A stretch of DNA of 32,427 nucleotides from Actinomycetota bacterium (GCA_009698845.1 WLPI01000008.1:1-32427), one strand, 5' to 3'; shown: positions 7,503 through 16,068, counted from the first letter of the stretch. A program made the numbers and translations. Notes: generated by a model from the sequence alone, not told the origin.

Positions 7503-8576
7503 GTGCACCTACCGCTGCGATCAGTAACCATTTCACTGACTCTGCTTGCCCTTGTATCAATTGGCCTGGGCAACACAGCCAACGCCGCAACTCCTAAACC
7601 GGGAGCCACATGCCCCAATGCAGGAAGCTCAGTAATTGAGAACGGTAAGAAATTTACATGTGTTAAATCTGGCAAGAAGCAGATATGGAGTAAGGGCGTA
7701 GCTGTTAACAAACCCGCCACCACGCAGAGTGATCCTTTTGCAATCTATGGAAAAGATGCAGCTCGCTTCAAAGCGGTCGACGAATACGGCGCAAAACTTG
7801 TCAGCACAAGAATCAAAAGTGCACCTTCCCTTAACGTCATTCTGCAATCACCCAGCGATAAAGCGGTCATTCGCATGACCGAAAATGCTCAATATGCCTT
7901 TACTCTCTATGAGCAACTGATGCCATTAGGTTTTGTTCCCAAATGGATTGTCGGTGAAGATGAAGCTTGGATAAAGGACCAGTTGAAAGAAGTTTCCCCA
8001 TGTATGTCTTGGCTTTCTCCTAATCAAGGCGGAGCTAGCTGTCGCATAACAGCAGTCTGGCGCGGAATCAAAATTCGTGATGATGCGGCAATGCGCACCA
8101 CCATGTTGGTGCAAGGTGGCCATGAGCTCTTCCACCTCTACCAACAAGAACTCCAAAAAGAACACTTCGCGAAAATTCCTGACTGGTTTAGAGAGGGTTC
8201 TGCAAGCGTTGGTATGGGAATAGTTCTTACACACTTTGAAGATCGAAAGTCTTTTGCCAATTACGGAGCCGCGCAAAAAGCAGAGTTAAGCGCCAGAGAT
8301 AAGACACAGTGCAAGGCTGCTCTCGACAAATGGGAGAAGAATCTTGCCGCCGAAGGTTTTGGATCCAACAACGGCTGCGAATATGGCCTTGGGCTATTGA
8401 TGAATGAGTATTTGGTCATGAAAGGCCACACCCTCAATGACGTGCTGGAAGTAATCAGATTAATCGGTAATGGCAGTGACTTCCCGACTGCTTTTCAGCA
8501 GATCTATAAGATATCGACTGCAGATTTCTTCACACAGCTACGTACCTACCTCAAGACACTCACTTATGGCTGGTAG
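7503..8576 (+). CDS. Secreted HExxH metallopeptidase (gluzincin / peptidase MA-like) with N-terminal Cys-Trp module
   Basis: A 357-residue protein with a signal peptide (hydrophobic residues 8-24, cleavage near ANA). A small module with Cys37, Cys53 and Trp62 follows, with the same spacing as in the proteins starting at 15977 and 16203. The catalytic domain carries HELFH at residues 207-211, and Glu231 in DWFREGSA is the expected third zinc ligand. This matches the gluzincin/peptidase-MA arrangement (HExxH, about 20 residues, then EG). It should be a zinc protease outside the membrane. The target is unknown. GTG 7503 is the only start that gives a complete signal peptide. There is no ribosome-binding site, but a promoter lies 6 bases upstream. 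Confidence 0.8.
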   Translation: MHLPLRSVTISLTLLALVSIGLGNTANAATPKPGATCPNAGSSVIENGKKFTCVKSGKKQIWSKGVAVNKPATTQSDPFAIYGKDAARFKAVDEYGAKLVSTRIKSAPSLNVILQSPSDKAVIRMTENAQYAFTLYEQLMPLGFVPKWIVGEDEAWIKDQLKEVSPCMSWLSPNQGGASCRITAVWRGIKIRDDAAMRTTMLVQGGHELFHLYQQELQKEHFAKIPDWFREGSASVGMGIVLTHFEDRKSFANYGAAQKAELSARDKTQCKAALDKWEKNLAAEGFGSNNGCEYGLGLLMNEYLVMKGHTLNDVLEVIRLIGNGSDFPTAFQQIYKISTADFFTQLRTYLKTLTYGW

Positions 8577-8601
8577 TGCGCTCACTCTATTTGCTTAGTT
8601 C

Positions 8602-8630
8602 ATGGGGCCAAAGAGAGATTTCTGCCCCAT
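8602..8630 (+). terminator. Hairpin between the metallopeptidase and the orphan binding protein
   Basis: ATGGGGC (8602-8608) pairs perfectly with GCCCCAT (8624-8630) around a 15-base loop, 25 bases after the metallopeptidase stop. No strong U-run follows, so it is a weak or factor-assisted terminator at best. It includes the ATG at 8602, which argues against that codon as a start. Confidence 0.5.
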
Positions 8631-8633
8631 TGC

Positions 8634-8639
8634 TACGAT
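8634..8639 (+). promoter_or_regulatory. Putative -10 element, leaderless start of the orphan binding protein
   Basis: TACGAT, preceded by TGC (extended -10-like), ends 7 bases before the ATG at 8647. There is no Shine-Dalgarno site and no clear -35 box. Confidence 0.4.
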
Positions 8640-8646
8640 TCTGCCC

Positions 8647-10281
8647 ATGAGACGTTTGATTTTTGCGTTAATCGTTCTTCTTACAAGTTCTGCTCTACCT
8701 TCGGTAGCAAGTGAAGAAGACAGCGTTACTTCAGACTCTCTTTCATTTGGTGCTTCATTCCCACTCACTGGTGCAGCAAGTCCTGGAATAAGTTCTTACT
8801 ATTCTGGAATCAGTGCCTACTTCTCATATGTAAACGACAACGGTGGAATCTACGGGAGAAAAATAAACTTTGTTAAAAAAGATGACAGCAATATCGCAGG
8901 ACGAGCTGTCACAAGTAATTCTGAGTTGATTTTGAAAGAAATGGTGCTTGCACTTATTTCAACAGCACCTGGCTGTGCCTCTCAAATGGCTTTGCAATCA
9001 GGTGTTAGCCCAGGTAGGAGAGGCATACCCAATCTTTTTGTAGATTGCTTCGTCGAGAAAAACTCTGACGATTCAGAGCAGTCTCCTGCCTCAACTAATT
9101 ACTACAGTAAAGTAAGTGAACTCAATCAAATAACGATTCTAAAGTCATACGCGGATAAGAATTTTCCGAATCAGAAAATTGCTCTGGTTTATCAAGATGA
9201 TTCATATGGGTTGGCGATATCCAAAATTAAATCGGATCCTAAAATTCATTGCACCCAATCTTTCCCAGCCGGGTCAGCAGGCACAGCCCTAGGTACTCTC
9301 GCATATATGTGTAGTTTGAACGGTGGCCTTAAGGATGGCGACTTGGTTTTCTACTCGGGCAGCGCGAGTGGTCTTGGCTCGATGATCGCAATATTCCAAA
9401 GTAAAAACTTGAATCTAAAGTATTTTGTTAATGATGATGCATTCAATCAAAGCGTATTTGCAGCTATGCGACTCCCAAATACCATAAACCCAGAGATTTA
9501 CACCGTCAGTAGTAACAGCCTTATCTCTGAAACCTCTAACCAGACTGTTGCAACTTTCCTTTCGATTGCTCAGAAATATCGTGGCAGCAGCACGCTAGAT
9601 CAACGCTTCCTAAATGGAATGAATGCTGGTTACATCGTAAGTAATCTCTTAGGAGCCTTAGGTCCTGACGTCACTAGAGAGAGATTAGTGAAAGCAATGG
9701 ATCTCTACGGTGCCCAATTTGATGCACTTGGATTAAGTGAGAGGTCTCAAAACACAGGAACTCGGTTTATGCCGACGGGCGGTGTAGTTGTGAAAAATAC
9801 TGGATTATCCAGTGAAGCAGTTTCGGAGGTTATGTCGGTCGAAAACGGGAGAGTTTCCAGCAACTCAAGGAAGCAGATCGCAATCTCGGCTAAAGGTTTG
9901 CCGGTACTGGTTCAGAAGCTACCTAATTCAGCTCCAGCAACTAAAGCACCCACACCCACACCTGCAGCAACGCCAAGTAAAACTTCTGAGCCAACTCCTT
10001 CGCAAACTGAAGTTTCCGACCTTGATGGCGAAGAGGAACCAACCTTCGGCAAGATCTCTGTGAAAAGAGAGAAGAACAAGTACATGATTTCAATTTCAAG
10101 TAACTTGCCCAATGAGAATCTTCAAGTTCGTGCAACCAAAAGAGGACAGAGAGCTATTTCCTTCAAAGTCGCAACAGACGATGACGGGTCAGCGAAATTC
10201 AACACATCTCGTTCTTTAAGTGGATATCAGGTTGCGCTCTCGCTAGACGGGGAAATCTTGAGCTCGGTCAAGGCTCTCTAG
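8647..10281 (+). CDS. Orphan secreted ABC-type substrate-binding protein (branched-chain amino acid type) with Pro/Thr linker and C-terminal beta domain
   Basis: A signal peptide (MRRLIFALIVLL..., no lipobox Cys) is followed by a type I periplasmic-binding fold of about 380 residues. FGASFPLTGAAS, then IYGRKI and VKKDDSN, are typical of the Leu/Ile/Val-binding family. Residues near 435-465 form a linker rich in Pro, Thr and Ser. The last 80 or so residues look like a small beta-rich domain (GKISVKREKNKYMISISS...). No permease or ATPase of this class is nearby. It may bind an amino acid or related ligand at the cell surface, or work with transporters encoded elsewhere. ATG 8647 was preferred over 8602 because it starts a clean signal peptide and 8602 lies in a hairpin. 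Confidence 0.8.
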   Translation: MRRLIFALIVLLTSSALPSVASEEDSVTSDSLSFGASFPLTGAASPGISSYYSGISAYFSYVNDNGGIYGRKINFVKKDDSNIAGRAVTSNSELILKEMVLALISTAPGCASQMALQSGVSPGRRGIPNLFVDCFVEKNSDDSEQSPASTNYYSKVSELNQITILKSYADKNFPNQKIALVYQDDSYGLAISKIKSDPKIHCTQSFPAGSAGTALGTLAYMCSLNGGLKDGDLVFYSGSASGLGSMIAIFQSKNLNLKYFVNDDAFNQSVFAAMRLPNTINPEIYTVSSNSLISETSNQTVATFLSIAQKYRGSSTLDQRFLNGMNAGYIVSNLLGALGPDVTRERLVKAMDLYGAQFDALGLSERSQNTGTRFMPTGGVVVKNTGLSSEAVSEVMSVENGRVSSNSRKQIAISAKGLPVLVQKLPNSAPATKAPTPTPAATPSKTSEPTPSQTEVSDLDGEEEPTFGKISVKREKNKYMISISSNLPNENLQVRATKRGQRAISFKVATDDDGSAKFNTSRSLSGYQVALSLDGEILSSVKAL

Positions 10282-10315
10282 CCGCCAATAGTCAATCGAA
10301 ATAGAAGGCAGCGCC

Positions 10316-10795
10316 TCACATACTTGCAGCGTTTAGCGCGCGATAACCCCAACTCAGCGACGCAGCAACAGCCACCCACAGCTGATATGGCACAACCGCC
10401 AATGCAATCGGAATCGACACCGTAAACAAGATAAAGATCATCGGCAACGTCAGCACCGCAGTTGCCGTAAGTGCAATCGCTGACGCAGTGAAGTTATGCG
10501 GACGATAGAACTGATACGCCCACACCAATGCAGCAACTACTGATGCCGCAAAGAAGACCATGTATGTCACCGACACCGGTTTACTTGCACGCTGTCCTAT
10601 TGCAAAGCCCGCAACTCCCAAAACAAAAAAGTTATACGGCCATATAAGTCCGAATAGATAACTTGGAGGTTGCCACGATGGTCTATTTAGATTGCCATAC
10701 CAACCATCACCTGTATTGACCCAGAGCCCTGATCCGATGGCATAGACAAGAACTATTGCAATGCCGAGGAAGGAGGTCGCGTTACGAAAGGTCAT
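10316..10795 (-). CDS. TspO/MBR-family tryptophan-rich membrane protein
   Basis: A 159-residue protein with five predicted membrane helices. The family pattern is clear: WYGNLNRPSWQPPSYLFGLIWP in helix 1-2 (shown in part as RPSWQPP), many Trp and Tyr residues, and a C-terminal PYQLWVAVAASLSWGYRALN-type segment (PYxxWVxxAxxLxWxxxxLN). Known TspO proteins bind porphyrins and cholesterol-like ligands and act in stress or light-dependent signalling. The gene lies 23 bases downstream of the SDR gene of the sugar operon. It also has its own putative -10 site 6 bases before the ATG, so it may be expressed both ways. Confidence 0.9.
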   Translation of the reverse strand: MTFRNATSFLGIAIVLVYAIGSGLWVNTGDGWYGNLNRPSWQPPSYLFGLIWPYNFFVLGVAGFAIGQRASKPVSVTYMVFFAASVVAALVWAYQFYRPHNFTASAIALTATAVLTLPMIFILFTVSIPIALAVVPYQLWVAVAASLSWGYRALNAASM

Positions 10796-10801
10796 AGGTA
10801 A

Positions 10802-10830
10802 AGTTTAGTGATTAAGAGCTAACGTCCGAA
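10802..10830 (-). promoter_or_regulatory. Putative promoter for a leaderless TspO/MBR mRNA
   Basis: On the minus strand, TTCGGA (+ strand 10825-10830) is 17 bases from TAAACT (+ strand 10802-10807). TAAACT ends 6 bases before the ATG at 10795. The promoter would lie partly in the 3' end of the upstream SDR gene. No Shine-Dalgarno site is visible. Confidence 0.4.
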
Positions 10831-11550
10831 GACAGTTCCCCCGCTTACTCCAATGATTTGGCCTGTTATATATCCGGCCTCCTTCGAGGCAAGAAAACCG
10901 ACGGTATCTGCAACATCTTCTAAGCTACCGGCTCGCTTCAATAGGGATCTCTCTACGCGCACTTTACGGAAATCTTCATTCATGCGCTCACCAAAAAACT
11001 CGGTATCTGGAATGAACCCGGGATTGACGAGATTTGCAGTCACATCACCTTCCGCTAAGTTCTGAGCTAACCAATAGATCCATCCGTGCATCGCTGCTTT
11101 AGCTGCACCGTACGAACCACCGTAACCACTACCAAGTTGTGCGCCAATAGAACCAATTCCAATGATTCTTCCGCCCGGACGGGAGATATTCTCACGGAGC
11201 GCTTCTACTAGAAGAACAGATGTCATCAGGTTTTGATCTATATCCGCACGCCATTCATAGTCAATCTCATTCAGATCTGTGGGAGTTTTTGCGGCGGTGC
11301 CACCAGCAGCGCAAATAATTACATCAACTTTTGCCGAGCCAATTCTGTCTCGAACGATTTGAGCACCAGAAACATTAGAAAGATCGGCGACAATGAAATT
11401 TGCGTTGGCTCCCATTGTTCCTGCAGCATCTTTAAGCTTCTGCTCTCGACGACCTACGATAAAGACTTCATCGCCTCGAGCAGCAAACCATTGAGCGCAA
11501 GCCTGTCCAATTCCGGATCCACCGCCACTAACTACAATCCTTCTTGTCAC
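10819..11550 (-). CDS. SDR-family oxidoreductase, last gene of the sugar ABC operon
   Basis: A 243-residue classical SDR. The cofactor motif SGGGSGIG is at residues 8-15, and GRR after the second strand suggests NADP(H) preference. An AAG motif is near residue 81. Catalytic Ser134, Tyr147 and Lys151 (YGAAK) follow, and the C-terminal TGQIIGVSGG is typical. Its ATG overlaps the TGA of the ABC ATPase gene by four bases, so it is translationally coupled to a sugar importer. It very likely acts on the imported sugar or polyol. It is only distantly similar by eye to the other SDR in the window (start 2310). Confidence 0.9.
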   Translation of the reverse strand: MTRRIVVSGGGSGIGQACAQWFAARGDEVFIVGRREQKLKDAAGTMGANANFIVADLSNVSGAQIVRDRIGSAKVDVIICAAGGTAAKTPTDLNEIDYEWRADIDQNLMTSVLLVEALRENISRPGGRIIGIGSIGAQLGSGYGGSYGAAKAAMHGWIYWLAQNLAEGDVTANLVNPGFIPDTEFFGERMNEDFRKVRVERSLLKRAGSLEDVADTVGFLASKEAGYITGQIIGVSGGTVFGR

Positions 11551-12701
11551 TGGAAGCGGGATCCAGTTTCGAGATTAAACCAGGAAGCATCCTTGAGATT
11601 AAACTCAACGAAACAATGATCTCCAGAATTCAGCGTTGAATCACCGGGAATGCGCATGTAGTGAAGATTACTGGACGCCTTAGTAATTCTTGAATCTTCC
11701 GCCTGTTTTGCAAAATTAAATGCAACTAAGGTTTCCGCGCCCAATCGTTCAACCACCCTCACTACGACAGGGATGCCTTCACCAGATTCAGATTGCTTTA
11801 GCTTTTCCGGACGTACACCAAAGATCACTCGCTTAGAATCGAAGTTTGGTATTGAGTGACCAGTAAGGTCTAAGCGATCCCCGCTAGGTAAATGAATTAT
11901 TTGGCCATCGACTTGTACTTCGAAAAGATTCATGGGAGGCGAACCTATAAATTTTGCAACAAAGACATTGGCTGGCTTGTCATAAATTTCCTTAGGCGTG
12001 CCATGCTGCTGAATTACTCCACCATCGAGCAAGATAATTTGAGTTCCCATTGTCATTGCTTCTACCTGGTCGTGAGTAACATAAACAAAGGTCTTGTGAA
12101 CCTTTTGATACAGATTGGTAATCTCTACGCGCATTTGTGCTCGTAACTTCGCATCAAGATTAGAGAGTGGTTCATCCAATAGGTATATGGATGGGTCTCT
12201 GACTAGCGCACGCGCCAGCGCTACACGCTGACGTTGTCCACCAGAAAGGGTCTTAGGGCGACGATTTAGATAGGAAGTTAGCTCCATAGTTTCAGCAATT
12301 TCAGAAATCTTCTTTTGTATTTCAGGATTGCGAAGATCGGCACGCCTCTTGAAGTGTCCGACAACAGGTATGTGCTGCCACCACCTGAAGTTATCCATAA
12401 GTAGTGGGAAAGCGATGTTTGCCCTTACCGTTAAGTGTGGATATAGCGCATAAGATTGAAAGACAAAAGCAACGCTTCGCTTCTTTGGTTCAAGATCATT
12501 TACAACTAGATCATCGAATTGAATCTGCCCCTCGGTGATGTCAATAAGTCCTGCAATCATTCGTAGCATTGTTGACTTTCCACAACCTGATGGTCCAAGC
12601 AGAACAAGAAATTGCTGATCAGGGATTTCTGCCGAGAAATTCTTTATAACCAGAGTTTCTCCAAATGACTTGGATACATCTTTGAATATTAATTTTGGCA
12701 T
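11547..12701 (-). CDS. MalK/MsmK/UgpC-type sugar ABC transporter ATP-binding protein
   Basis: A 384-residue ATPase with Walker A GPSGCGKST (36-44), Q-loop near 82, signature LSGGQRQRVALARAL (152-166), Walker B YLLDEP (173-178), and a switch His in VTHDQVEAM. A C-terminal TOBE/OB regulatory domain of about 140 residues contains FGVRPEKL. This is the class that energises CUT1 sugar importers. Between AFPL (about residue 100) and the signature there is a stretch with WWQHIPVVGH that is about 17 residues longer than in typical MalK. It starts 2 bases after the MalG-like stop and overlaps the SDR by 4 bases. Confidence 0.95.
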   Translation of the reverse strand: MPKLIFKDVSKSFGETLVIKNFSAEIPDQQFLVLLGPSGCGKSTMLRMIAGLIDITEGQIQFDDLVVNDLEPKKRSVAFVFQSYALYPHLTVRANIAFPLLMDNFRWWQHIPVVGHFKRRADLRNPEIQKKISEIAETMELTSYLNRRPKTLSGGQRQRVALARALVRDPSIYLLDEPLSNLDAKLRAQMRVEITNLYQKVHKTFVYVTHDQVEAMTMGTQIILLDGGVIQQHGTPKEIYDKPANVFVAKFIGSPPMNLFEVQVDGQIIHLPSGDRLDLTGHSIPNFDSKRVIFGVRPEKLKQSESGEGIPVVVRVVERLGAETLVAFNFAKQAEDSRITKASSNLHYMRIPGDSTLNSGDHCFVEFNLKDASWFNLETGSRFQ

Positions 12702-12703
12702 TT

Positions 12704-13534
12704 TTAACCCTTCACCGATCCTGATGTTAGTCCACTAATGATTTGACGCTGCATAATCAGAAAGAAAAGTATTGCGGGTATTGTGAATACCAATGCCGCA
12801 GAAAAGACCGTGGCCAGAGGTGTCACAAATTCACCGAGGAAGGAAGCTAGTCCAACTGTGGCAAGCCATTTTTCAGATGAAGTGATAAATGTGGATGCGA
12901 AAAGAAAATCATTCCATCCATCAAAGAATAGGATCACTGAAGCAGCGGCAATAGATGGCGCCGTTAATGGCATCATTATTTGAGTAAGTACTGCAAGACG
13001 TGGCGTTCCATCTACTCTTGCCGCCTCTTCTATTTCATAGGGAATTCCATCCATTGCGGACTTAATAATCCACACTGCAACGGGCATAACGAAAGCAGTA
13101 TTTGCCAGGACTAGACCTGTGAATCCGTTAAGTAGTCCTAGGCTCATAAACAGTGCGTACATGGGAACAATAAGAAGCGCCTCAGGAAGCATTTGTGTCG
13201 CAAAGAGAGAAAAACCTAAGAGGCCTTTTCCAAAGAAGCGAAATCGGGAGAGCCCGTAAGCTGCCAGAACAGCCATTGCAAGGCTCGAGATCGTGGTACC
13301 AAGAGCGACAACCGCACTATTTCGCAGCCAGCGCCAGATAGGAACCTCTGTAAAGAAGACATTAAATATCTGAAGAGAATCTTTTACTCGAGGGATGAGG
13401 TTTTGTCCTCCGAAAAGTCCTCCTACTGAAGTGAGGGAGGTGTTGTACATCCAGTAGACAGGGAATATTGCAAAAGATGCTAGAACAAAAACGAATATCC
13501 AGCGGAGAATCTTTGTAAGCGAAACTTTTTTCAT
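12704..13534 (-). CDS. MalG-type sugar ABC transporter permease (CUT1)
   Basis: A 276-residue membrane protein with six predicted transmembrane segments. The EAA loop, which contacts the ATPase, is at about residues 170-190 (EEAARVDGTPRLAVLTQIMMP). The length and the C-terminal SGLTSGSVKG tail are typical of the MalG/binding-protein-dependent permease family. It overlaps the upstream MalF-like gene by four bases and precedes the ATPase gene by 2 bases. Together with its neighbours it forms a complete importer for a mono- or oligosaccharide. The specificity is not visible. Confidence 0.94.
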   Translation of the reverse strand: MKKVSLTKILRWIFVFVLASFAIFPVYWMYNTSLTSVGGLFGGQNLIPRVKDSLQIFNVFFTEVPIWRWLRNSAVVALGTTISSLAMAVLAAYGLSRFRFFGKGLLGFSLFATQMLPEALLIVPMYALFMSLGLLNGFTGLVLANTAFVMPVAVWIIKSAMDGIPYEIEEAARVDGTPRLAVLTQIMMPLTAPSIAAASVILFFDGWNDFLFASTFITSSEKWLATVGLASFLGEFVTPLATVFSAALVFTIPAILFFLIMQRQIISGLTSGSVKG

Positions 13535-14454
13535 AATGAGTCCCGCTTTGCGTTCTTTCTATCAACAGCAAAATAGACAATGGTGACCGAAAGGGAGAGA
13601 AGTAGACCCAAGATTCCGAGTGCTGCAGCACGTCCCAATTCGGAAGATTCAAATGCTTGTTTATACACATTAATTACAATTGTGTTTGTCGCTCCACTGG
13701 GGCCACCACCGGTTAAGAGATAAATAATCTCGAACCTACGGATTGACCAAATCGTCATGAGCAGTGATGCAACCCGAATAGTTGGCATTAAGTGGGGGAT
13801 TACCACAGTCTTAAATGCACTAAATCGATCGGCACCATCTACCTTAGATGCCTCGCGTAGTTCTTCAGGGACGCTTTGCAGAGCAGCGAGAACAACCAAC
13901 ATAATAAATGGAAATACTTTCCAGATACTTGCAAAAGCTACCGAGAACATACCTAAGGAAGGATCTATCAACCAGCCCTTTTGTCCCATTCCCAGGGCTC
14001 GTACTGCTTGATTGGCGACACCGCTATCGTAGTTATAAATCCAATTATAAATTAAGACTACGGATACGCCCGGGACTGCCCAGGGAACAGTCAGCATCGA
14101 ACGAAAGATTGCTCGACCTGGAAGCTTTTCATTTATTGCGATTGCAGAGATAACTCCAAGAGATACCGCGCCCACGACTACTACGAATGTATAGACGATA
14201 GTTGTCCAGAGTGAAGAGTAAAAGGATTGATCTGTCAGATACCTTCGGTAATTTTCAAACCCTACAAACTTGCCTTCAGTTGGGGCAAGAAGCAGGCTAT
14301 CTGTAAAGCTGAACCAGAAACCGCGTAATAGCGGTATTGAGGTGAAAAGAATTAAGTAAATAGTTGCAGCACCGACAAAAAAGTACGGCATAAGACGACT
14401 CTCGCCAACGTGTTCCGAGTATCTACGAGTCTTCTTCTTAGCCTGTTTGCTCAA
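13531..14454 (-). CDS. MalF-type sugar ABC transporter permease (CUT1)
   Basis: A 307-residue membrane protein. A cytoplasmic basic N-terminus is followed by six predicted membrane segments. The EAA loop is at about residues 200-220 (REASKVDGADRFSAFKTVVIP). It pairs with the MalG-like permease, whose start overlaps this stop by four bases. The start is TTG at 14454, with a weak GGA about 9 bases upstream. No nearby ATG gives a full first helix. A long hairpin lies between this gene and the upstream binding-protein gene and probably lowers permease expression relative to the binding protein. Confidence 0.92.
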   Translation of the reverse strand: MSKQAKKKTRRYSEHVGESRLMPYFFVGAATIYLILFTSIPLLRGFWFSFTDSLLLAPTEGKFVGFENYRRYLTDQSFYSSLWTTIVYTFVVVVGAVSLGVISAIAINEKLPGRAIFRSMLTVPWAVPGVSVVLIYNWIYNYDSGVANQAVRALGMGQKGWLIDPSLGMFSVAFASIWKVFPFIMLVVLAALQSVPEELREASKVDGADRFSAFKTVVIPHLMPTIRVASLLMTIWSIRRFEIIYLLTGGGPSGATNTIVINVYKQAFESSELGRAAALGILGLLLSLSVTIVYFAVDRKNAKRDSL

Positions 14455-14512
14455 AATTTTGTCCGTTTCTTAAAATGATAACTCATTTGGATGTAACGAC
14501 AATCTCACCTTA

Positions 14513-14562
14513 AGAGAGTTGACCCTGCAAGCCCCCGTGAGAGCTTGCAAGGTCAACTTTCT
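14513..14562 (-). terminator. Long hairpin between binding-protein and permease genes (attenuator or mRNA 3'-end stabiliser)
   Basis: The left arm 14513-14532 and right arm 14543-14562 can form a 20-base-pair stem with a 10-base loop. The core arms are GTTGACCCTGCAAGC and GCTTGCAAGGTCAAC. On the minus strand the only core mismatch becomes a G-U pair, so the RNA made from this operon folds best. CTTAAG repeats flank it. No U-run follows. It sits 17 bases after the binding-protein stop, where such stem-loops commonly reduce read-through and protect the upstream mRNA. Confidence 0.75.
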
Positions 14563-14579
14563 CAGATCTTAAGCGCGTT

Positions 14580-15977
14580 CTAGCTCAGATTATCTTGAGC
14601 CTTTTTAAGCGCTTCAGCAGGTGTCATTTTTCCAAGAAGCACTTGCTCAATTTGAGTGAGTACTTCCTTTCGGATTTCAGAAGTCGATGACTCGAAGCCA
14701 TCAGGCACTGAACTCCTAGTTGATTTACCGTTTTCTTTGTAGGCAGCTGCCCATGGGTTTTCAAGAAGGAAAGCCGCAGGAACGATTGTTTCGGTAGCAA
14801 CTGTTGAGGTATTACCGATCATTTCTGAAATTGCCTGCTGTGTGTCCTTGATGAGGAACCAGTTCAAGAAGTCCTTAGCCAGTGCCTTGTTCTTAGAGTT
14901 GGCATTAATTCCGAAAAGGATTCCAACCTGGCTGGTTGACTTTCCAGGGAATGGCAACTTAGAAGCGCCGACTGACTTTGAAGGAACCTTCTCGCCAATC
15001 ATTGCTGGTAGGGCTCCGGTTGCGTCAATCATCATTCCAACGAGTCCTTGCCCGAACTTGGAACGGAAGGTAGAAGCATCATCACCAACAGAGAACCCAC
15101 CTGAATCATAAACTGCCTTGTAGGCGGTGACTGCAGCGATATTTTGAGGGCTGTCGATGGTGAGTTTCTCTCCATCTGACCAACCACCATTAAATCCGAC
15201 TACCCAGTTGTTGAAGTCAATCCACCATGGAGTTTCTTCAGCTAGACGACTGCGAACCGCGAAACCGGTAACACCTGTCTTCTCCTTAATAGTCTTTGCT
15301 GCCGCAACCAACTCTGCTGCAGTGGTAGGTGGCTTTACGCCAGCCTTTTCTAGAATGTCTTTATTCCAGAAGAATGCGTAAGGGGCAACTTGCCAAGTGA
15401 TTGCTAATTGCTTTCCACGCCATATGCCGCCCTTGTTTGACTCATTCATTGTCTTCTTGGTTGCTTCTGAGAAGACATTATCTAGAGGCTCCAAGAGATT
15501 TGATCGAGCAAGTTCTGGGTAAAAAGTATCTGGAATTGTAAAGAGATCAGGTCCGCCTTTTGCTGACAACTGAATCTTCATTTTTGTTTCGTATACAGCG
15601 CGTACAATTCCCACTGTTTCAATTTTTGCATTTGGGTTGTACTTTTCATAAGACTTAATCACTGCTTGCATTTCGGCACCGTACTTAGGTGCTAGGAAGT
15701 CCCAGTGAGCGATATTTAGAGTTCCACTAGGTTTAACGGCAGCAGCAGCAGGTTTTGCAGCAGCAGCATTCTTGGCCTTCTTCCAGACCAGCTTATTTCC
15801 TACTTTTGTGCATACAAATGCAACATCACCTGCTTGGCCTTTTGCACCAGCTTTACTACACGCAGCATTGAGTTTTGGATCAGCTGCACTTCCCTGAGGT
15901 GCAACTACCACCAGAGACGTCAGTACTAAGGATGTAAGTACCAGGCTCTTAACTAATAAATTCTTCAAGATATTCAT
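14580..15977 (-). CDS. Sugar ABC transporter substrate-binding protein (MalE type) with N-terminal Cys-Trp module
   Basis: A 465-residue exported protein. The signal peptide covers about residues 1-32. Next comes a small module with Cys40, Cys56 and Trp65, an Ala/Lys/Pro linker (about 68-84), and a family-1 solute-binding domain starting at GTLNIAHWDF. Typical segments are FFWNKDILEKAGVKPP and a late NANSKNKALAKDFLNWF. Extending the frame to 16034 would add 19 residues, but ATG 15977 has AAGGGGAG directly upstream and begins a proper signal peptide, so it is preferred. It is the first gene of the importer operon. The ligand is unknown. The module before the binding domain is unusual for this family. 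Confidence 0.92.
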   Translation of the reverse strand: MNILKNLLVKSLVLTSLVLTSLVVVAPQGSAADPKLNAACSKAGAKGQAGDVAFVCTKVGNKLVWKKAKNAAAAKPAAAAVKPSGTLNIAHWDFLAPKYGAEMQAVIKSYEKYNPNAKIETVGIVRAVYETKMKIQLSAKGGPDLFTIPDTFYPELARSNLLEPLDNVFSEATKKTMNESNKGGIWRGKQLAITWQVAPYAFFWNKDILEKAGVKPPTTAAELVAAAKTIKEKTGVTGFAVRSRLAEETPWWIDFNNWVVGFNGGWSDGEKLTIDSPQNIAAVTAYKAVYDSGGFSVGDDASTFRSKFGQGLVGMMIDATGALPAMIGEKVPSKSVGASKLPFPGKSTSQVGILFGINANSKNKALAKDFLNWFLIKDTQQAISEMIGNTSTVATETIVPAAFLLENPWAAAYKENGKSTRSSVPDGFESSTSEIRKEVLTQIEQVLLGKMTPAEALKKAQDNLS

Positions 15978-15994
15978 CTCCCCTTCTAGTTGAG

Positions 15995-16039
15995 CGATGG
16001 CGTTGTTTCCATCGAGTGGTAGGTTCATAGACATGAACC
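15995..16039 (-). promoter_or_regulatory. Two tandem hairpins in the 5' leader of the sugar-binding-protein mRNA
   Basis: CGATGG (15995-16000) pairs with CCATCG (16009-16014) around 8 bases. GGTTCAT (16022-16028) pairs with ATGAACC (16033-16039) around 4 bases. Both are perfect and lie 10-60 bases upstream of the ribosome-binding site. They could control translation or mRNA stability. The second could instead be a protein operator. Confidence 0.5.
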
Positions 16040-16068
16040 ACAGCTCCTAACCATAGAAACACATGATT

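Noticed and set aside
8602-8646. ATG 8602 as start of the orphan binding protein
   Set aside because: It lies in the arm of a hairpin, has no ribosome site, and would put 15 odd residues in front of a clean signal peptide.
9812-10135. Frames on both strands opposite the Pro/Thr linker
   Set aside because: Low-complexity linker DNA gives open frames by chance; the protein in frame with the binding domain is the real one.
10282-10315. GGCAGCGCC as a bidirectional terminator
   Set aside because: A three-base-pair stem is too short to support.
15978-16034. N-terminal extension of the sugar-binding protein to 16034
   Set aside because: The stretch forms two hairpins and the ribosome site; the signal peptide begins at 15977.
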